The notes: generated from the sequence alone by a model not told the origin. Counted from the stretch's first letter, positions 9,108 to 19,361 are shown. The stretch is DNA of 64,000 bases from Paenibacillus sp. FSL R7-0345 (GCF_038595055.1 NZ_CP152002.1:1904501-1968500), one strand, 5' to 3'. Translations and numbers: made by a program.

Positions 9108-9830
9108 ATGACACAATTTGTCTACAAGCAGATTATTGATGACCTCAAAATGAAAATTTTTGCCGGAGCATACCCGGATATGCGCCTGCCCGACGAACGG
9201 ACGCTCAGCGAGACCTATCAGGTCAGCCGCAGCTCAATCAAACGTGCACTCGCCAAGATGGAGAGTGTCGGCATTATTTTCAAAAAACGGGGCTCAGGCA
9301 CCTTTATCAATCCCTTGTACATAAAAAATGAATCGATTTTCAATTATGAAGGCTCTAATCTGGGGGTGACCGATAACTTCCAGATGCATGGCACGAAGCC
9401 CAAGGTTAAGGTGCTGAATTTCGAGGTCATTCCTCCGACCAAAGAGCTGCAGCGGGATTTGTTCCTCGGGCCCCATGATTTTGTGTATAAAATCGTCCGG
9501 CTCCGTCTGTTCGACGATGAACCGTTCATGATTGAAACCGGTTATATCCCGATCAAAATTGTCCAGGATCTTAACCAGACGATTATCGAAGGCTCGATCT
9601 TCAATTATCTGGAGGATTCCCGTAATCTGGCGGTGACCAAATCATTTCTGTCCGTGTTTGCAGAGCCGTCCGAGGCCAATGACCAGGAGCTGCTGCACCT
9701 GTCGCCGAATGAGCCTGTCAGCATCATGGAAGGGATTTTCTTTCTGGATAACGGGACTCCGCTTGAATTCTCGCATATGAGATTCCACTACAAATATCTG
9801 AAATTTAATACTTTTGTATCGGTCACTTGA
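9108..9830 (+). CDS. GntR-family regulator with UTRA domain
   Basis: A 240-residue HutC-subfamily repressor. The N-terminal winged helix covers residues 1-70 (LPDERTLSETYQVSRSSIKR, GSGTFI). The UTRA effector domain follows at about 90-235 (VYKIVRLRLFDDEPFMIETG, LEFSHMRFHYKY). It usually binds a phosphosugar or other small metabolite. The ATG at 9108 follows AAAGGGAG. A plausible promoter lies upstream (ATGACA, then TATAGT near 9054-9059). Its target is not evident: the next plus-strand gene is phosphoketolase at 11616, separated by a minus-strand kinase gene. Confidence 0.9.
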   Translation: MTQFVYKQIIDDLKMKIFAGAYPDMRLPDERTLSETYQVSRSSIKRALAKMESVGIIFKKRGSGTFINPLYIKNESIFNYEGSNLGVTDNFQMHGTKPKVKVLNFEVIPPTKELQRDLFLGPHDFVYKIVRLRLFDDEPFMIETGYIPIKIVQDLNQTIIEGSIFNYLEDSRNLAVTKSFLSVFAEPSEANDQELLHLSPNEPVSIMEGIFFLDNGTPLEFSHMRFHYKYLKFNTFVSVT

Positions 9831-9836
9831 CCGCTG

Positions 9837-9866
9837 GTCCGGGAAATTTCCCGGACTGTTTTTTTG
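9837..9866 (+). terminator. Terminator after the GntR gene
   Basis: A perfect 20-bp palindrome, GTCCGGGAAATTTCCCGGAC (9837-9856), followed by a T run. The T run is on the plus-strand side only, so it serves the GntR gene. Confidence 0.88.
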
Positions 9867-9893
9867 TTGGCTGGGAGAAGAGAGGCAGGAGGA

Positions 9894-11285
9894 TTAAGGC
9901 GCAGAAGTAAAGATGCCGAATTCGGCTGTGAAAACAATCGTCGTGCCGGTTGAAGCCAGCTCTGCTGAAGCGAGGCCGATCTCACCGTTCATCAGTGTCA
10001 CAATCCGCCTGCAGATTGCGAGACCAAGTCCGGTGCCTTCTGTCTGACGGGTTATATTGTTATCTGCACGGTAAAAGGGAAGGAAGAGCCGGGATTGTTG
10101 TTCAGGAGGTATGCCGCTGCCGGTATCCTGTACACTAAATTGCAGCCGGACTGTATCAGAAGAAGCCGAAAGAAGATGTACTGCAACCGAAATGCTTCCT
10201 GCTTCGGTGAATTTTACCGCATTCCCCAGTAAATTCAGCAGCACCTGCCGCAGCCGGCCATCATCTCCGGTTACAAGCTCTGGAATGTCGGAGCCGATAG
10301 AAACGTTAAGCTGAAGCTGCTTGTTCCAGATAGCCGGAGTAAGCAGCTCCAGTGTCTCCGCTATGGATTCCCGCACACTGAACGGCTCAGCCAGCAGCTG
10401 TCCGAAGCCGGACTCCAGCTTGCTGTAGTCCAGAATGTCGTTGACGATCCGCAACAGGGACTTGCCGCTTTTTTGGATGGTGGAAACGTACTCCTGCTGG
10501 TGGTCATCCAGCCCAGTTGCGGCCAATAGCTCAGCCATGCCCAGCACGCCGTTCATCGGCGTTCTGATTTCATGATTCATCATGGCGATGAACTCATTTT
10601 TGGCCTGGTTGGCCAGCTCCATGGCTTCTTTCTCAATGAGCAGATGCTTTTGTTCATTCAGCAGCTGTCTCTGCACCGATAAGGAAGGGAAAATCACTTC
10701 TTCCGGAGAGTGATACCTGTAGAGGGGCGATTTAATAAACTCCAGGTCCATCATTACATACTCATGCTCTCTCATGAGTTCAGTCTGCAGGGAAGCAGAG
10801 ATAGCAAGTGCATTATAGGCGCATACAGAGACCATTCCATATTCACGGACAAAACAGCAGGTCTGCCGCTCATAATTCATCAGGTTGCCGCGGATTTTAT
10901 CCTCGCCATGCTCTCCCCAGGTCATCACATTAGCCCACGTACGCAAAGAAAGGCCTTTATGCTGAAAGGTTCCCGTTACATCCTCAAAGTGACTCACAAT
11001 ATGCTCAAAATCAAAATCTCCCCGGGAGCCGTAATAATCAATGTTGTTTGCATAATGCAGATATTCAAGCTGGTCAGAAGGGAGGAATTCAGCCAGTTTA
11101 TTTAAGATAAGCTGATAAGTGGCTGCTTGCTCAATGAACAAAATATGATGGCCAAGCTCAATGGCAGTTGTAATATAAGTCAGCGCATTATCAACATAAC
11201 GATCGTAATCCTCGAACATATAGATGATATGTCCCCCGTCATTAACGCTTGTCAAAGAATTTAACATGATTGTCTGTGTACTCAT
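9894..11285 (-). CDS. MEDS-domain hybrid-free sensor histidine kinase
   Basis: A 463-residue cytoplasmic kinase. Residues about 15-175 form a MEDS (DcmR-type) sensory domain ([20 protein letters not shown], then LGHHILFIE). A short linker helix leads to HisKA with the phospho-accepting His238 in [16 protein letters not shown], and HATPase_c shows [31 protein letters not shown] and [13 protein letters not shown]. No receiver domain and no adjacent response regulator gene, so its partner must be elsewhere. In known cases MEDS domains precede kinases or regulators responding to C1 or hydrocarbon compounds. No membrane helix is seen. Confidence 0.9.
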   Translation of the reverse strand: MSTQTIMLNSLTSVNDGGHIIYMFEDYDRYVDNALTYITTAIELGHHILFIEQAATYQLILNKLAEFLPSDQLEYLHYANNIDYYGSRGDFDFEHIVSHFEDVTGTFQHKGLSLRTWANVMTWGEHGEDKIRGNLMNYERQTCCFVREYGMVSVCAYNALAISASLQTELMREHEYVMMDLEFIKSPLYRYHSPEEVIFPSLSVQRQLLNEQKHLLIEKEAMELANQAKNEFIAMMNHEIRTPMNGVLGMAELLAATGLDDHQQEYVSTIQKSGKSLLRIVNDILDYSKLESGFGQLLAEPFSVRESIAETLELLTPAIWNKQLQLNVSIGSDIPELVTGDDGRLRQVLLNLLGNAVKFTEAGSISVAVHLLSASSDTVRLQFSVQDTGSGIPPEQQSRLFLPFYRADNNITRQTEGTGLGLAICRRIVTLMNGEIGLASAELASTGTTIVFTAEFGIFTSAP

Positions 11286-11528
11286 AACTATAACTCTCCG
11301 ATCTCAGCATTTAATTAACATTATAGTTTAAAATGTCGTCCCAGTCACTTCAACGCAGCTTCGAGTCTAGTGCGCTAAATGTTATTTATTTCGCAACTCA
11401 GTACTTTTAGCGGATGATAAAAATTGGGAAAATACATGAAAAAGAATGGTTTTGTCTATCGATTACCAGGATATTTCATACTATGTTCAAAATTTCACAA
11501 AATTGGACCGTATCACTTGTCTAAAAGG

Positions 11529-11556
11529 TTGTATTTATTTTTATCAGAGGTATGAT
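11529..11556 (+). promoter_or_regulatory. Probable promoter of the phosphoketolase gene
   Basis: The divergent gap 11286-11615 holds TTGTAT (11529-11534) and TATGAT (11551-11556) with 16 bp between. The match is fair and the position, about 60 bp ahead of the start codon, is sensible. Nothing else in this gap is recognisable. Confidence 0.5.
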
Positions 11557-11615
11557 GTACCTGTAGAGAGAAAAGATTGGAAATTATAATTACAATCAAT
11601 TAGGGAGTGGAGAAA

Positions 11616-14000
11616 ATGGGATTATCGACCATGAGTGTTGATTATTCATCAAAAACGTATCTGGAGAAGCTGGATGCTTACTGGCGGGCAACAAACTATA
11701 TTTCCGTAGGACAGCTGTATTTAAAAGACAATCCGTTGTTAAGAGAACCGCTTAAGGATGCCGATGTCAAAATCAAACCAATCGGACACTGGGGCACTAT
11801 CCCCGGCCAGAACTTCATTTATGCCCATCTCAACCGTGTAATTACTAAATATGATCTGAATATGTTCTATATTGAAGGACCGGGTCACGGCGGCCAGGTT
11901 ATGGTGTCCAATTCCTATCTGGACGGCAGCTACACTGAAATTTATCCGGAAATTACCCGGGACATCCCCGGCCTTAAAAAGCTGTTCAAGCAGTTCTCCT
12001 TCCCGGGCGGCGTAGCTTCCCATGCTGCACCTGAAACACCGGGATCAATTCATGAGGGCGGCGAGCTGGGCTATTCCTTGTCACACGGCGCCGGCGCTAT
12101 CCTCGACAATCCGGACCTAATCTCCGCAGTTGTCATCGGTGACGGCGAAGCTGAAACCGGACCGCTGGCTGCATCATGGTTCGCCAACCGCTTCATCAAC
12201 CCTGTTACAGACGGAGCTGTGCTGCCGATCCTGCACCTGAATGGCTTTAAGATTAGCAATCCAACCATTTTGTCCCGCCAATCCAAGGAAGAGATCACTG
12301 CTTACTTCACGGGCATGGGCTGGGAACCGTTCTTTGTCGAAGGCGAAGATCCGGAGCAGATGCACCCTGAAATGGCTAAGGCACTGGATACAATCGTTGA
12401 ACGGATCGCTGCCATCCAGAAAAATGCGCGGGAAAATAATGACCTTACCCGTCCGCTATGGCCGATGCTCGTCTTCCGTTCCCCTAAAGGCTGGACTGGA
12501 CCGGCACAGTGGGACGGCGTACCGAACACGGGCTCGTTCAGGGCCCATCAGGTACCGATTCCGGTGGATCAGAAGAATATGAAGCATGCTCCGGCGCTGC
12601 TGGACTGGATGAACAGCTACAGACCGGAAGAGCTGTTCGATGAGAACGGCCGCCTGTTTGCCGAAATTGCGGAAATTCTGCCTACTGGCGACAGACGTAT
12701 GGGCATGAACCCTGTTACCAATGCCGGTAAGCTGATCAAGGACCTGAACTTACCTGACTTTACCGACTATGCACTGGACAATTCTGTTCCGGGTCAAGTT
12801 GTAGCACAGGACATGGCTGTTCTCGGTAAATATCTGAAAGAGGTTGTCCTGCGGAATGAGCCTGACCGCAACTTCCGGATCTTCGGACCGGATGAAACGA
12901 TGTCCAACCGTCTCGCGCCTGTATTCGAAGTAACCAAACGCCAATGGCTGGACCAGGTTAAGGAACCAAACGATGAGTTCTTGGCTTCCTACGGCCGTGT
13001 TATCGACTCCCAATTGTCAGAGCATCAGGCGGAAGGCTTGCTTGAAGGGTATGTGCTGACCGGACGTCATGGCTTCTTCCACAGCTATGAAGCGTTCCTG
13101 CGCGTTGTGGATTCAATGATTACCCAGCACTTCAAATGGCTGCGCAAGGCAACCGATCAGGGCTGGCGTGCCGATATCCCTTCACTGAATGTCGTGGCAA
13201 CCTCGACTGTATTCCAGCAGGACCACAACGGCTACACTCACCAGGACCCCGGTCTGTTAGGCCACCTGGCTGACAAAAAGCCGGAATTCATCCGTGAATA
13301 TCTGCCGGCGGATGCCAACTCCCTGCTGGCTGTATTCGATACTGTGCTGAATGACCGCCAGAAGATCAATCTGATCGTCTCCTCCAAGCATCCGCGTCCG
13401 CAGTGGTTCAGCGCAGCAGAGGCGCAGGAGCTGGTTGATAAAGGGCTGAAGATTATTGACTGGGCAAGTACTGATAACGGCGGTGAACCGGATGTGGTCT
13501 TTGCTTCCGCCGGTACAGAACCGACGATCGAAAGTCTGGCTGCCATCTCCATTCTGCATGAGAAATTGCCGGAGCTGAAAATCCGTTATATCAACGTAGT
13601 GGACCTGCTGAAGCTGAGAAGCCAGAAGCTCGATCCGCGCGGCTTGTCCGACGAAGAGTTTGATCAATTTTTCACAAAAGACAAACCGGTCATCTTCGCT
13701 TTCCACGGCTATGAAGGCCTGATCAAAGACCTGTTCTTCGACCGTCGCAACCACAACCTGCATGTGCATGGCTACCGCGAAAACGGCGACATCACCACTC
13801 CGTTCGATATGCGCGTGCTGAACCAGATGGACCGCTTCGACCTGACAAAGGAAGCTGTACTGAGCCTGCCGGAGTCCGACGAGCATACTGCCATCGCCGC
13901 TGAGATGGACGCCATGGTCAAGAAGCACAATGCCTTTATCCGTGAAGAAGGCATCGACCTGCCGGAGGTTGAAAGCTGGGTCTGGAAGGGCTTGAAATAA
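11616..14000 (+). CDS. xfp: Xylulose-5-phosphate/fructose-6-phosphate phosphoketolase
   Basis: Thiamine-diphosphate enzyme of 794 residues, the usual length, which splits xylulose 5-phosphate (and often fructose 6-phosphate) with phosphate into acetyl phosphate plus glyceraldehyde 3-phosphate or erythrose 4-phosphate. Signatures seen are [58 protein letters not shown], and the ThDP motif [17 protein letters not shown]; the C-terminal part has [12 protein letters not shown] use the ATG at 11616 after AGGGAG (11602-11606) rather than the in-frame GTG at 11607. The gene is monocistronic and ends in a terminator. No transaldolase, transketolase or acetate kinase gene is adjacent. Confidence 0.97.
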   Translation: MGLSTMSVDYSSKTYLEKLDAYWRATNYISVGQLYLKDNPLLREPLKDADVKIKPIGHWGTIPGQNFIYAHLNRVITKYDLNMFYIEGPGHGGQVMVSNSYLDGSYTEIYPEITRDIPGLKKLFKQFSFPGGVASHAAPETPGSIHEGGELGYSLSHGAGAILDNPDLISAVVIGDGEAETGPLAASWFANRFINPVTDGAVLPILHLNGFKISNPTILSRQSKEEITAYFTGMGWEPFFVEGEDPEQMHPEMAKALDTIVERIAAIQKNARENNDLTRPLWPMLVFRSPKGWTGPAQWDGVPNTGSFRAHQVPIPVDQKNMKHAPALLDWMNSYRPEELFDENGRLFAEIAEILPTGDRRMGMNPVTNAGKLIKDLNLPDFTDYALDNSVPGQVVAQDMAVLGKYLKEVVLRNEPDRNFRIFGPDETMSNRLAPVFEVTKRQWLDQVKEPNDEFLASYGRVIDSQLSEHQAEGLLEGYVLTGRHGFFHSYEAFLRVVDSMITQHFKWLRKATDQGWRADIPSLNVVATSTVFQQDHNGYTHQDPGLLGHLADKKPEFIREYLPADANSLLAVFDTVLNDRQKINLIVSSKHPRPQWFSAAEAQELVDKGLKIIDWASTDNGGEPDVVFASAGTEPTIESLAAISILHEKLPELKIRYINVVDLLKLRSQKLDPRGLSDEEFDQFFTKDKPVIFAFHGYEGLIKDLFFDRRNHNLHVHGYRENGDITTPFDMRVLNQMDRFDLTKEAVLSLPESDEHTAIAAEMDAMVKKHNAFIREEGIDLPEVESWVWKGLK

Positions 14001-14021
14001 GTTTGGTATATTGGTTTGAGG

Positions 14022-14051
14022 CCTGCTCCCTTGTTGGGGGCAGGTTTTTTT
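14022..14051 (+). terminator. Intrinsic terminator after xfp
   Basis: CCTGCTCCC (14022-14030) pairs with GGGGGCAGG (14036-14044), followed by seven Ts. Confidence 0.9.
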
Positions 14052-14082
14052 GTTCAAGGCAAAAGTGGAATGCGGAATGCTG

Positions 14083-14268
14083 CTAACGGACCGTACAGCC
14101 TTTATTTGCTGTGTGGAGAGCATTTTCATAATCTAACGGACCGTAATGCTCTTATTGCTCCTATATGGGTGATGATTAGAAGCAAAAATTGACAAATAAG
14201 CGCACTGGAGTCCGTTAGCCTGACAAAAATGGATTTTCAGCAGAAATAAGAGCGCTGGAGTCCGTTAG
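14083..14268. repeat. Inverted cluster of TAACGGAC repeats
   Basis: This fills most of the 14052-14400 gap. CTAACGGACCGTA occurs twice directly (14083-14095 and 14133-14145), each followed by a GC/TTATT word. The complementary TCCGTTAG occurs twice (14211-14218 and 14261-14268), each preceded by AATAAG-GC-CTGGAG. The second direct unit (CTAACGGAC, GCTCTTATT) is the mirror of the last one (AATAAGAGC, GTCCGTTAG), so the block can fold into a large imperfect hairpin. No gene is seen. Confidence 0.75.
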
Positions 14269-14400
14269 AGCTTGGTGCAGGCTGGCTTGCAGCACTATAG
14301 GAAAAATTTGCATCCTATTTCCAGTAGAAACGTAGTAGCCGTTATACAGACTTATGGAATTAATTTACTATAATACCAGCATTACAAAAGGAGGCTGTAC

Positions 14401-16293
14401 ATGAACTTGAAAAGAATGTTTGCATTATTCAAGCCGCCGGTTATTTGTCTGACGGCTATTCTATTACTACTCTCCGCCGGATTTCCTGCGTATGCGGCAG
14501 AAGGAGGAGGGCCGGCTAATGATGAAAGCCCTTCCGGAATCAGGTTGTCTGCACTTGAAGCCGTTATTGATTCTTACATAACCCCTGCCCGTATGGTAAC
14601 TACTGCTGCCCTATCCGTTGCTGTTGTCAACAACGGCGAAACTATTATTAACAAAGCCTACGGCTTAGCGGATGTGGAACACAATGTCCCCGCTGATACG
14701 GATACAGTATTTGAATGGGGCTCCGTCACGAAGCTGCTGGTCTGGACGAGTGTGATGCAGCTGGTGGAGCAGGGGAAGCTGGATTTGCGGACAGATATCC
14801 GCGAGTATCTCCCGGAAGGCTTTTTCAAGAACCTGAAATATGATGAGCCGATTACGCTGCTCAATCTGATGAATCACAATGCAGGCTGGCAGGACCGGTA
14901 TACAGGTTTATATTATTCGCAGGAGGAAGAGGTTCCCGATCTGGCTGAGGCGCTGCGTATCTTTGAACCACGGCAGGTTTATAAACCAGGCACTATTGTA
15001 GCCTACTCCAATTACGGCGCTGCCTTGGCAGGCTACATTGTGGAGCAGCAGAGCGGACAGCCATTTTATACATATGTTAGAGAGTATATTTTTGGGGTGC
15101 TGGGGATGAACGCTACTTCCTTTCACCCGACGATGCAAGACAACCCGGCTGTTGCCGCCGCAAGAGATAAGGTCCAAGGCTATACCGCTGACCGGAAGCT
15201 GATAAAGAAGAATAGAGCCTATATGGGGATTTATCCGGCAGGAGGTGCACTTGGTACTTCAGCAGATGCTGCAAAGTTCATGGCTGCGCTTATGCCGCCG
15301 GCAGGCAGCAAGAGTCCATTGTTTCAGAGTAATGCAACACTTGAGCAAATGCTGATGCCAAGCCTGGCATATGAAGGCACTAATGTGCCGAGAATCGCCC
15401 ACGGTTTTTTTGTAAATCAGCATGCAGTCCGGACACTGGAGCATGGCGGCAATACATTAGCTTTTTCAAGCAGCTTTGTAATAGATCCTGTTTCCGGGTT
15501 CGGAATGATTGTCATGGTTAACCAGCAAAATGAAGGCCAGTATTGTGTCGGGCTTGTTGACAGAGTCTTTGGTACTTACACAGCAGAGGCTTACACAGGC
15601 GAAATGCCGGACAGCTCGGAGGTAGAAGGGACCTACATACGCGCACGGCGGGTAGTTCAGGGATTTGGAAAAATGTTTGAATATCTCAATCTGGCTGAGC
15701 TTAAAGCGGTCAACAAGCGCGTGTATAACTGGAATGGAGTGCCCTCTAACCAATATGCACCCGATGCCTATGCCAAGATATACTCTTCAGGTTCCGAGTA
15801 CTTTGTAAGAGATAACCAGGGGAAGGTTGTCATGCTCTCAACCCCTTACAGTGATTATTTACCGCTTACAGGCTTCGCGGCCCATAGTACCGGGATCTCC
15901 CTGATTGTTCTCGGACTCGGGGCAGCACTTAGCATAATTGCACTTGTTATTGATGTAATAAGCTGGATCATACGCCGTTTTAAGAATGTGAAGAAGCCTT
16001 TATCCGGGATCGATAAATATCATTTGGGCGTTAGCCTGACCGGTCTTCTCATTGTTCTAAACAATGTAGTGATGATAAACCGCAGCCTGAATTACACTTC
16101 ATACGCTTTACTGCGCGTTCATCTTATATTTAACATGCTCTATGTTCTGCTGGCCGCCGGATACATAGTAATGCTTCTCCTGAGGCTGCGGCGCTCGAAC
16201 AGCAAAAGAATGAGAAAAGTAATGTACGTGCTGTCCGGCCTGTCGGCTGTATTATTCAGCGCGCTGATCATCGGTTGGGATTTGTACTTTTAG
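14401..16293 (+). CDS. Membrane-anchored serine hydrolase of the beta-lactamase/PBP family
   Basis: A 630-residue protein. An N-terminal signal peptide (hydrophobic residues about 13-32, ending FPAYAAE) leads to an extracellular class-C beta-lactamase-like domain. Its motifs are SxxK in WGSVTKLLVW, YxN in VAYSNYGAALAG, and a HxG-type third box in LEHGGNTLAFSS. After a linker, the C-terminal 150 residues contain about four transmembrane helices (from SLIVLGLGAALSIIALVIDV to the C terminus). Related membrane-tailed proteins are annotated as penicillin-binding-protein-like hydrolases or peptidases; the true substrate is unknown. RBS AAGGAGG just upstream of the ATG at 14401. It is flanked by unrelated genes. 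Confidence 0.85.
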   Translation: MNLKRMFALFKPPVICLTAILLLLSAGFPAYAAEGGGPANDESPSGIRLSALEAVIDSYITPARMVTTAALSVAVVNNGETIINKAYGLADVEHNVPADTDTVFEWGSVTKLLVWTSVMQLVEQGKLDLRTDIREYLPEGFFKNLKYDEPITLLNLMNHNAGWQDRYTGLYYSQEEEVPDLAEALRIFEPRQVYKPGTIVAYSNYGAALAGYIVEQQSGQPFYTYVREYIFGVLGMNATSFHPTMQDNPAVAAARDKVQGYTADRKLIKKNRAYMGIYPAGGALGTSADAAKFMAALMPPAGSKSPLFQSNATLEQMLMPSLAYEGTNVPRIAHGFFVNQHAVRTLEHGGNTLAFSSSFVIDPVSGFGMIVMVNQQNEGQYCVGLVDRVFGTYTAEAYTGEMPDSSEVEGTYIRARRVVQGFGKMFEYLNLAELKAVNKRVYNWNGVPSNQYAPDAYAKIYSSGSEYFVRDNQGKVVMLSTPYSDYLPLTGFAAHSTGISLIVLGLGAALSIIALVIDVISWIIRRFKNVKKPLSGIDKYHLGVSLTGLLIVLNNVVMINRSLNYTSYALLRVHLIFNMLYVLLAAGYIVMLLLRLRRSNSKRMRKVMYVLSGLSAVLFSALIIGWDLYF

Positions 16294-16363
16294 CATGCGG
16301 GGCGGATGCATAGTTCAGACTGCGGCTGGTTAAAATTAGGTTGCAGATTTTTTTGAAGAGTGG

Positions 16364-16391
16364 TTGACACCGTTTTCAGCTTGTGTTAAAT
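16364..16391 (+). promoter_or_regulatory. Promoter of licT
   Basis: TTGACA at 16364-16369 and TTAAAT at 16386-16391 are 16 bp apart, immediately ahead of the antiterminator target. Confidence 0.7.
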
Positions 16392-16400
16392 TGTTTCCGA

Positions 16401-16476
16401 GGCTTGTTACCGGTAATGCGGGCAAAACCACAGTGGAAATGATTCTGTCATGTCCATTGTTGTTTTGCCCTTTTTT
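16401..16476 (+). promoter_or_regulatory. RAT antiterminator target overlapping a terminator, licT leader
   Basis: GGCTTGTTACCGGTAATGCG, continuing GGCAAAACC (16401-16429), closely resembles the ribonucleic antiterminator sequence bound by LicT/BglG proteins. Its 3-prime part, GGGCAAAAC (16420-16428), also pairs with GTTTTGCCC (16462-16470), which is followed by six Ts. The RNA can therefore fold either as RAT or as terminator, the classic arrangement; LicT would control its own gene. Confidence 0.9.
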
Positions 16477-16503
16477 GATTCCTCAAACACAGGTGGGTTT
16501 CTA

Positions 16504-17337
16504 GTGATCATCAAACAAATTTTTAACAACAACATCGTCAGTACGCTTGATGACAAGAACCAGGAGCTGCTGATCCTCGGCCGGGGTATCGGTTTCCAGT
16601 TCAAGGCAGGCGACACGATCGATGAAGGGCGGATTGAAAAAATCTTCCGTCTGCAGGATGCCTCCATCTACGAGCGCTTTAAGGCGATTGTTACCGAGGT
16701 GCCGATCGATATTTTGCAGGTGACGGATGATATTGTCAGTCTGGCACGCATGCAGCTGAATAAGCAGATCAGTGACGGGATTTACGTATCCCTGTCGGAT
16801 CATATTAACTTTGCCGTTCAGCGGATGGCCCGGGATCAGATTGTCCGTAACCCGCTGTCGTGGGAGGTGCAGCACTTCTATAAGGCTGAGTATGATGTGG
16901 CCAAGGAAGCGCTGACGATTCTCCGGGAGCGGCTGGGGATTGATTTTCCGAAAGAAGAGATTTGCAATATTGCGCTTCATTTCATAAATGCTGAAGTCAA
17001 TGATTCGATGAACGATGTGACGCATCTGATGCAACTGCTGCAGGAGATTATGAACATCATCAAATATCATTTCAGTGTGGATCTGGATGAGGACAGCGTC
17101 AACTATTTCAGATTCATTACGCATCTCAAATATTTCTGCCAGCGGGTAATCACGCATTCCAGTCATGATGACACGGAGGAATATCTGTACGAGGTTGTCC
17201 GCAAGAATTACCCGGAGACGTTCAAATGTATTATCAAGATCGAAACGTTTATTCTCAAAAACTATGATTATGTCATGACGCATTCCGAGCAGCTCTATCT
17301 GACACTGCATCTGGAGCGGCTGATGAAAAGGAAATAA
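16504..17337 (+). CDS. licT: BglG/LicT-family transcriptional antiterminator
   Basis: A 277-residue RNA-binding regulator: CAT RNA-binding domain (residues 1-56; IIKQIFNNNIVSTLDDKNQE, LGRGIGFQFKAGD) and two PRD domains (about 65-170 and 175-277) with conserved histidines (SDHINFAVQR, ICNIALHFINAE). PTS phosphorylation of the PRDs normally switches activity with beta-glucoside supply. I choose GTG at 16504 after AGGTGGG (16491-16497), because this gives the standard N terminus. A longer reading from 16450 would run through the leader terminator and is rejected. It is followed directly by a second RAT and bglP. Confidence 0.95.
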   Translation: MIIKQIFNNNIVSTLDDKNQELLILGRGIGFQFKAGDTIDEGRIEKIFRLQDASIYERFKAIVTEVPIDILQVTDDIVSLARMQLNKQISDGIYVSLSDHINFAVQRMARDQIVRNPLSWEVQHFYKAEYDVAKEALTILRERLGIDFPKEEICNIALHFINAEVNDSMNDVTHLMQLLQEIMNIIKYHFSVDLDEDSVNYFRFITHLKYFCQRVITHSSHDDTEEYLYEVVRKNYPETFKCIIKIETFILKNYDYVMTHSEQLYLTLHLERLMKRK

Positions 17338-17340
17338 CCA

Positions 17341-17427
17341 GGGCTTGTTACTGTTCAATCAGGCAAAACCCGGATGAGGCACGGCACGCGCGAGGGCGCG
17401 GAGACTGTGTGTTCGTTCGGGTTTTTT
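17341..17427 (+). promoter_or_regulatory. Second RAT and terminator, bglP leader
   Basis: GGCTTGTTACTGTTCAATCA, continuing GGCAAAACC (17342-17370), is a close copy of the RAT in front of licT. AAACCCG (17366-17372) pairs with CGGGTTT (about 17418-17424), and a T run follows. An inner GCGCGAGGGCGCG hairpin lies between. LicT should relieve termination here, so licT and the bglP operon are both under antitermination control. Confidence 0.9.
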
Positions 17428-17453
17428 AGTTGCCAAAAATAGGGGGAAATAAG

Positions 17454-19361
17454 ATGAAACATCAGGAAACGGCACAGCAAATCGTCCAGTCTGTGGGCGG
17501 GGTGGACAATGTCAACTCGGTTTACCACTGTGTAACCCGGCTGCGTTTTGAGCTTAAAGACAACAGCAAGGCCGATCAGGCTGCACTCAAAAAGCTGGAT
17601 ATGGTCATGGGCACCAACATCTCAGGCGAGCAATTCCAGGTCATCATCGGTAACGATGTGCCGAAAGTCTACGATGAGATGGTAAAGGCTTACCCTGCGC
17701 TAAAACAAAGCGGCGAGGGCAGCAAAAAAGAGGATGGAAAGAAACAGAACGTCATCCTGAAGATTTTTGAAACGATCGCAGGCGTATTTGCGCCAATGCT
17801 GCCGGCTATCACAGCTGCAGGTATTCTCAAGGGTCTGCTGGCCCTGTTCGTAACGCTGGAATGGCTGACAACCGGAACGGATACGTACCGGATTCTCTCG
17901 GCCATTGGTGACGGTGTGTTCTACTTCCTGCCGATTCTGATCGCTTTCAGCGCAGCCCGGAAATTCGGCAGCAATCCGTTTATTGCGGTTGGAGTAAGTG
18001 CGGCATTAATGTATCCGGATATGGGGGCATTATTGTCGAGCGGTAATCCGGTTGCTTTTCTGAACATTCCGGTTACTGCCGTATCGTATGCTTCATCCGT
18101 TATTCCGATCCTGCTGGCCGTATGGCTGCTCTCTTATGTTGAAAAGACAGTGGACCGTTTCATCACGCCATCTCTGAAATTACTGCTTGTTCCGTTAATT
18201 TCGCTGCTTATTATGGTTCCTGTAACACTGATTGCAATCGGACCGCTGGGAACCTTTATCGGCGACGGCCTGTCCGGCGGCATAAACTGGCTGCTCAATG
18301 AAGGCGGGCTGATCTCCGGTATCGTCCTTGGCGGTGCAATGGCCCTGATTATTATGACGGGTATGCACTACGCGCTGGTTCCGGTTATCATCAGCAATCT
18401 GGCTACACTTGGCTTCGACAAATTCCTGCCGCTGACTTATATCTCAAATATGGGACAGGCTGGAGCTACACTGGGCGTATTCTTTCGGGCAAAGGATAAA
18501 AAGCTGAAATCCGTAGCACTCTCCACCAGCTTCACCGCGCTTATGGGTGTTACCGAGCCGGCGATGTACGGTGTGAACATGAAATATAAAAAGCCGTTCA
18601 TCGCGGCGATGATTGGTAGTGCGGCAGGGGGCGGCTTCGCGCTTGCCTTTGGTGCCAAGGCTTACGCACTTGCCGGTAACGGCGGTATTCCGGGTCTTCC
18701 GGGACTGGTGGGACAGACGTTCTGGTACGCTTTTGGCGGAATGGTTATTGCCTTTGTAGTCGGCGCTGTCGTTACAGTGCTGCTGGGATTCCAGGAAGAG
18801 GAGGATGACGCTGCACAGATCTCCGGCAATATTGCTGCTAAACCTGCTAATGAAGCACCTGAGGCTGCTGCTCCGGCATTGGTTGAAGTAGAAGCAGCTT
18901 CCGCAACTGCAGACAGCACGGCTTATGCGCCAATGACAGGTAAAGCGATTCCTTTAAAAGAGGTCAACGACCCTACCTTTGGTGATGAGCTGATGGGCAA
19001 GGGGATTGCTTTTGTGCCGACAGTTGGTGAGCTGGTATCTCCAGTTAGCGGTACGGTAATGAACGTATTCAAAACCAAACATGCAATGGTCATCCGTGAC
19101 GCTAACGGCATGGAACTGCTGATCCACGTCGGCATCAACACCGTTAAGCTGCGCGGCCAGTTCTTTGATGCTCATGTGCAGACCGGTGACCGGGTGCAGG
19201 CGGGCGACAAGCTGCTGACCTTCGATCTGGAGCAGATCGCGCAGAATTATGATATTACGACCGCGATGGTTGTTACGAACACTGCTGATTACAAGCAGAT
19301 TCTGCCGGTTAAGCTGGGTCCGGTTGGGTTTGGTGAGCCGGTGGTGCGGGCGGAGCTGTAG
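17454..19361 (+). CDS. bglP: PTS beta-glucoside transporter, EIIBCA
   Basis: A 635-residue membrane permease that phosphorylates beta-glucosides on uptake. EIIB is at residues 1-85 with the phospho-cysteine Cys26 (VYHCVTRLRF). EIIC with about ten membrane segments is at roughly 100-450 (IAGVFAPMLPAITAAGILKG, GVTEPAMYG). A linker rich in Ala/Glu is followed by EIIA at about 490-635 with the active His near residue 557 (LLIHVGINTVKLRG). The ATG at 17454 follows AGGGGG; the longer reading from a TTG at 17430 lies in the leader. It is under LicT control (RAT 17341-17370) and precedes the 6-phospho-beta-glucosidase gene. Confidence 0.96.
   Translation: MKHQETAQQIVQSVGGVDNVNSVYHCVTRLRFELKDNSKADQAALKKLDMVMGTNISGEQFQVIIGNDVPKVYDEMVKAYPALKQSGEGSKKEDGKKQNVILKIFETIAGVFAPMLPAITAAGILKGLLALFVTLEWLTTGTDTYRILSAIGDGVFYFLPILIAFSAARKFGSNPFIAVGVSAALMYPDMGALLSSGNPVAFLNIPVTAVSYASSVIPILLAVWLLSYVEKTVDRFITPSLKLLLVPLISLLIMVPVTLIAIGPLGTFIGDGLSGGINWLLNEGGLISGIVLGGAMALIIMTGMHYALVPVIISNLATLGFDKFLPLTYISNMGQAGATLGVFFRAKDKKLKSVALSTSFTALMGVTEPAMYGVNMKYKKPFIAAMIGSAAGGGFALAFGAKAYALAGNGGIPGLPGLVGQTFWYAFGGMVIAFVVGAVVTVLLGFQEEEDDAAQISGNIAAKPANEAPEAAAPALVEVEAASATADSTAYAPMTGKAIPLKEVNDPTFGDELMGKGIAFVPTVGELVSPVSGTVMNVFKTKHAMVIRDANGMELLIHVGINTVKLRGQFFDAHVQTGDRVQAGDKLLTFDLEQIAQNYDITTAMVVTNTADYKQILPVKLGPVGFGEPVVRAEL

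Noticed and set aside
14083-14268. Possible CRISPR array
   Set aside because: The repeats occur in both orientations with unequal spacing, and no cas genes are present.
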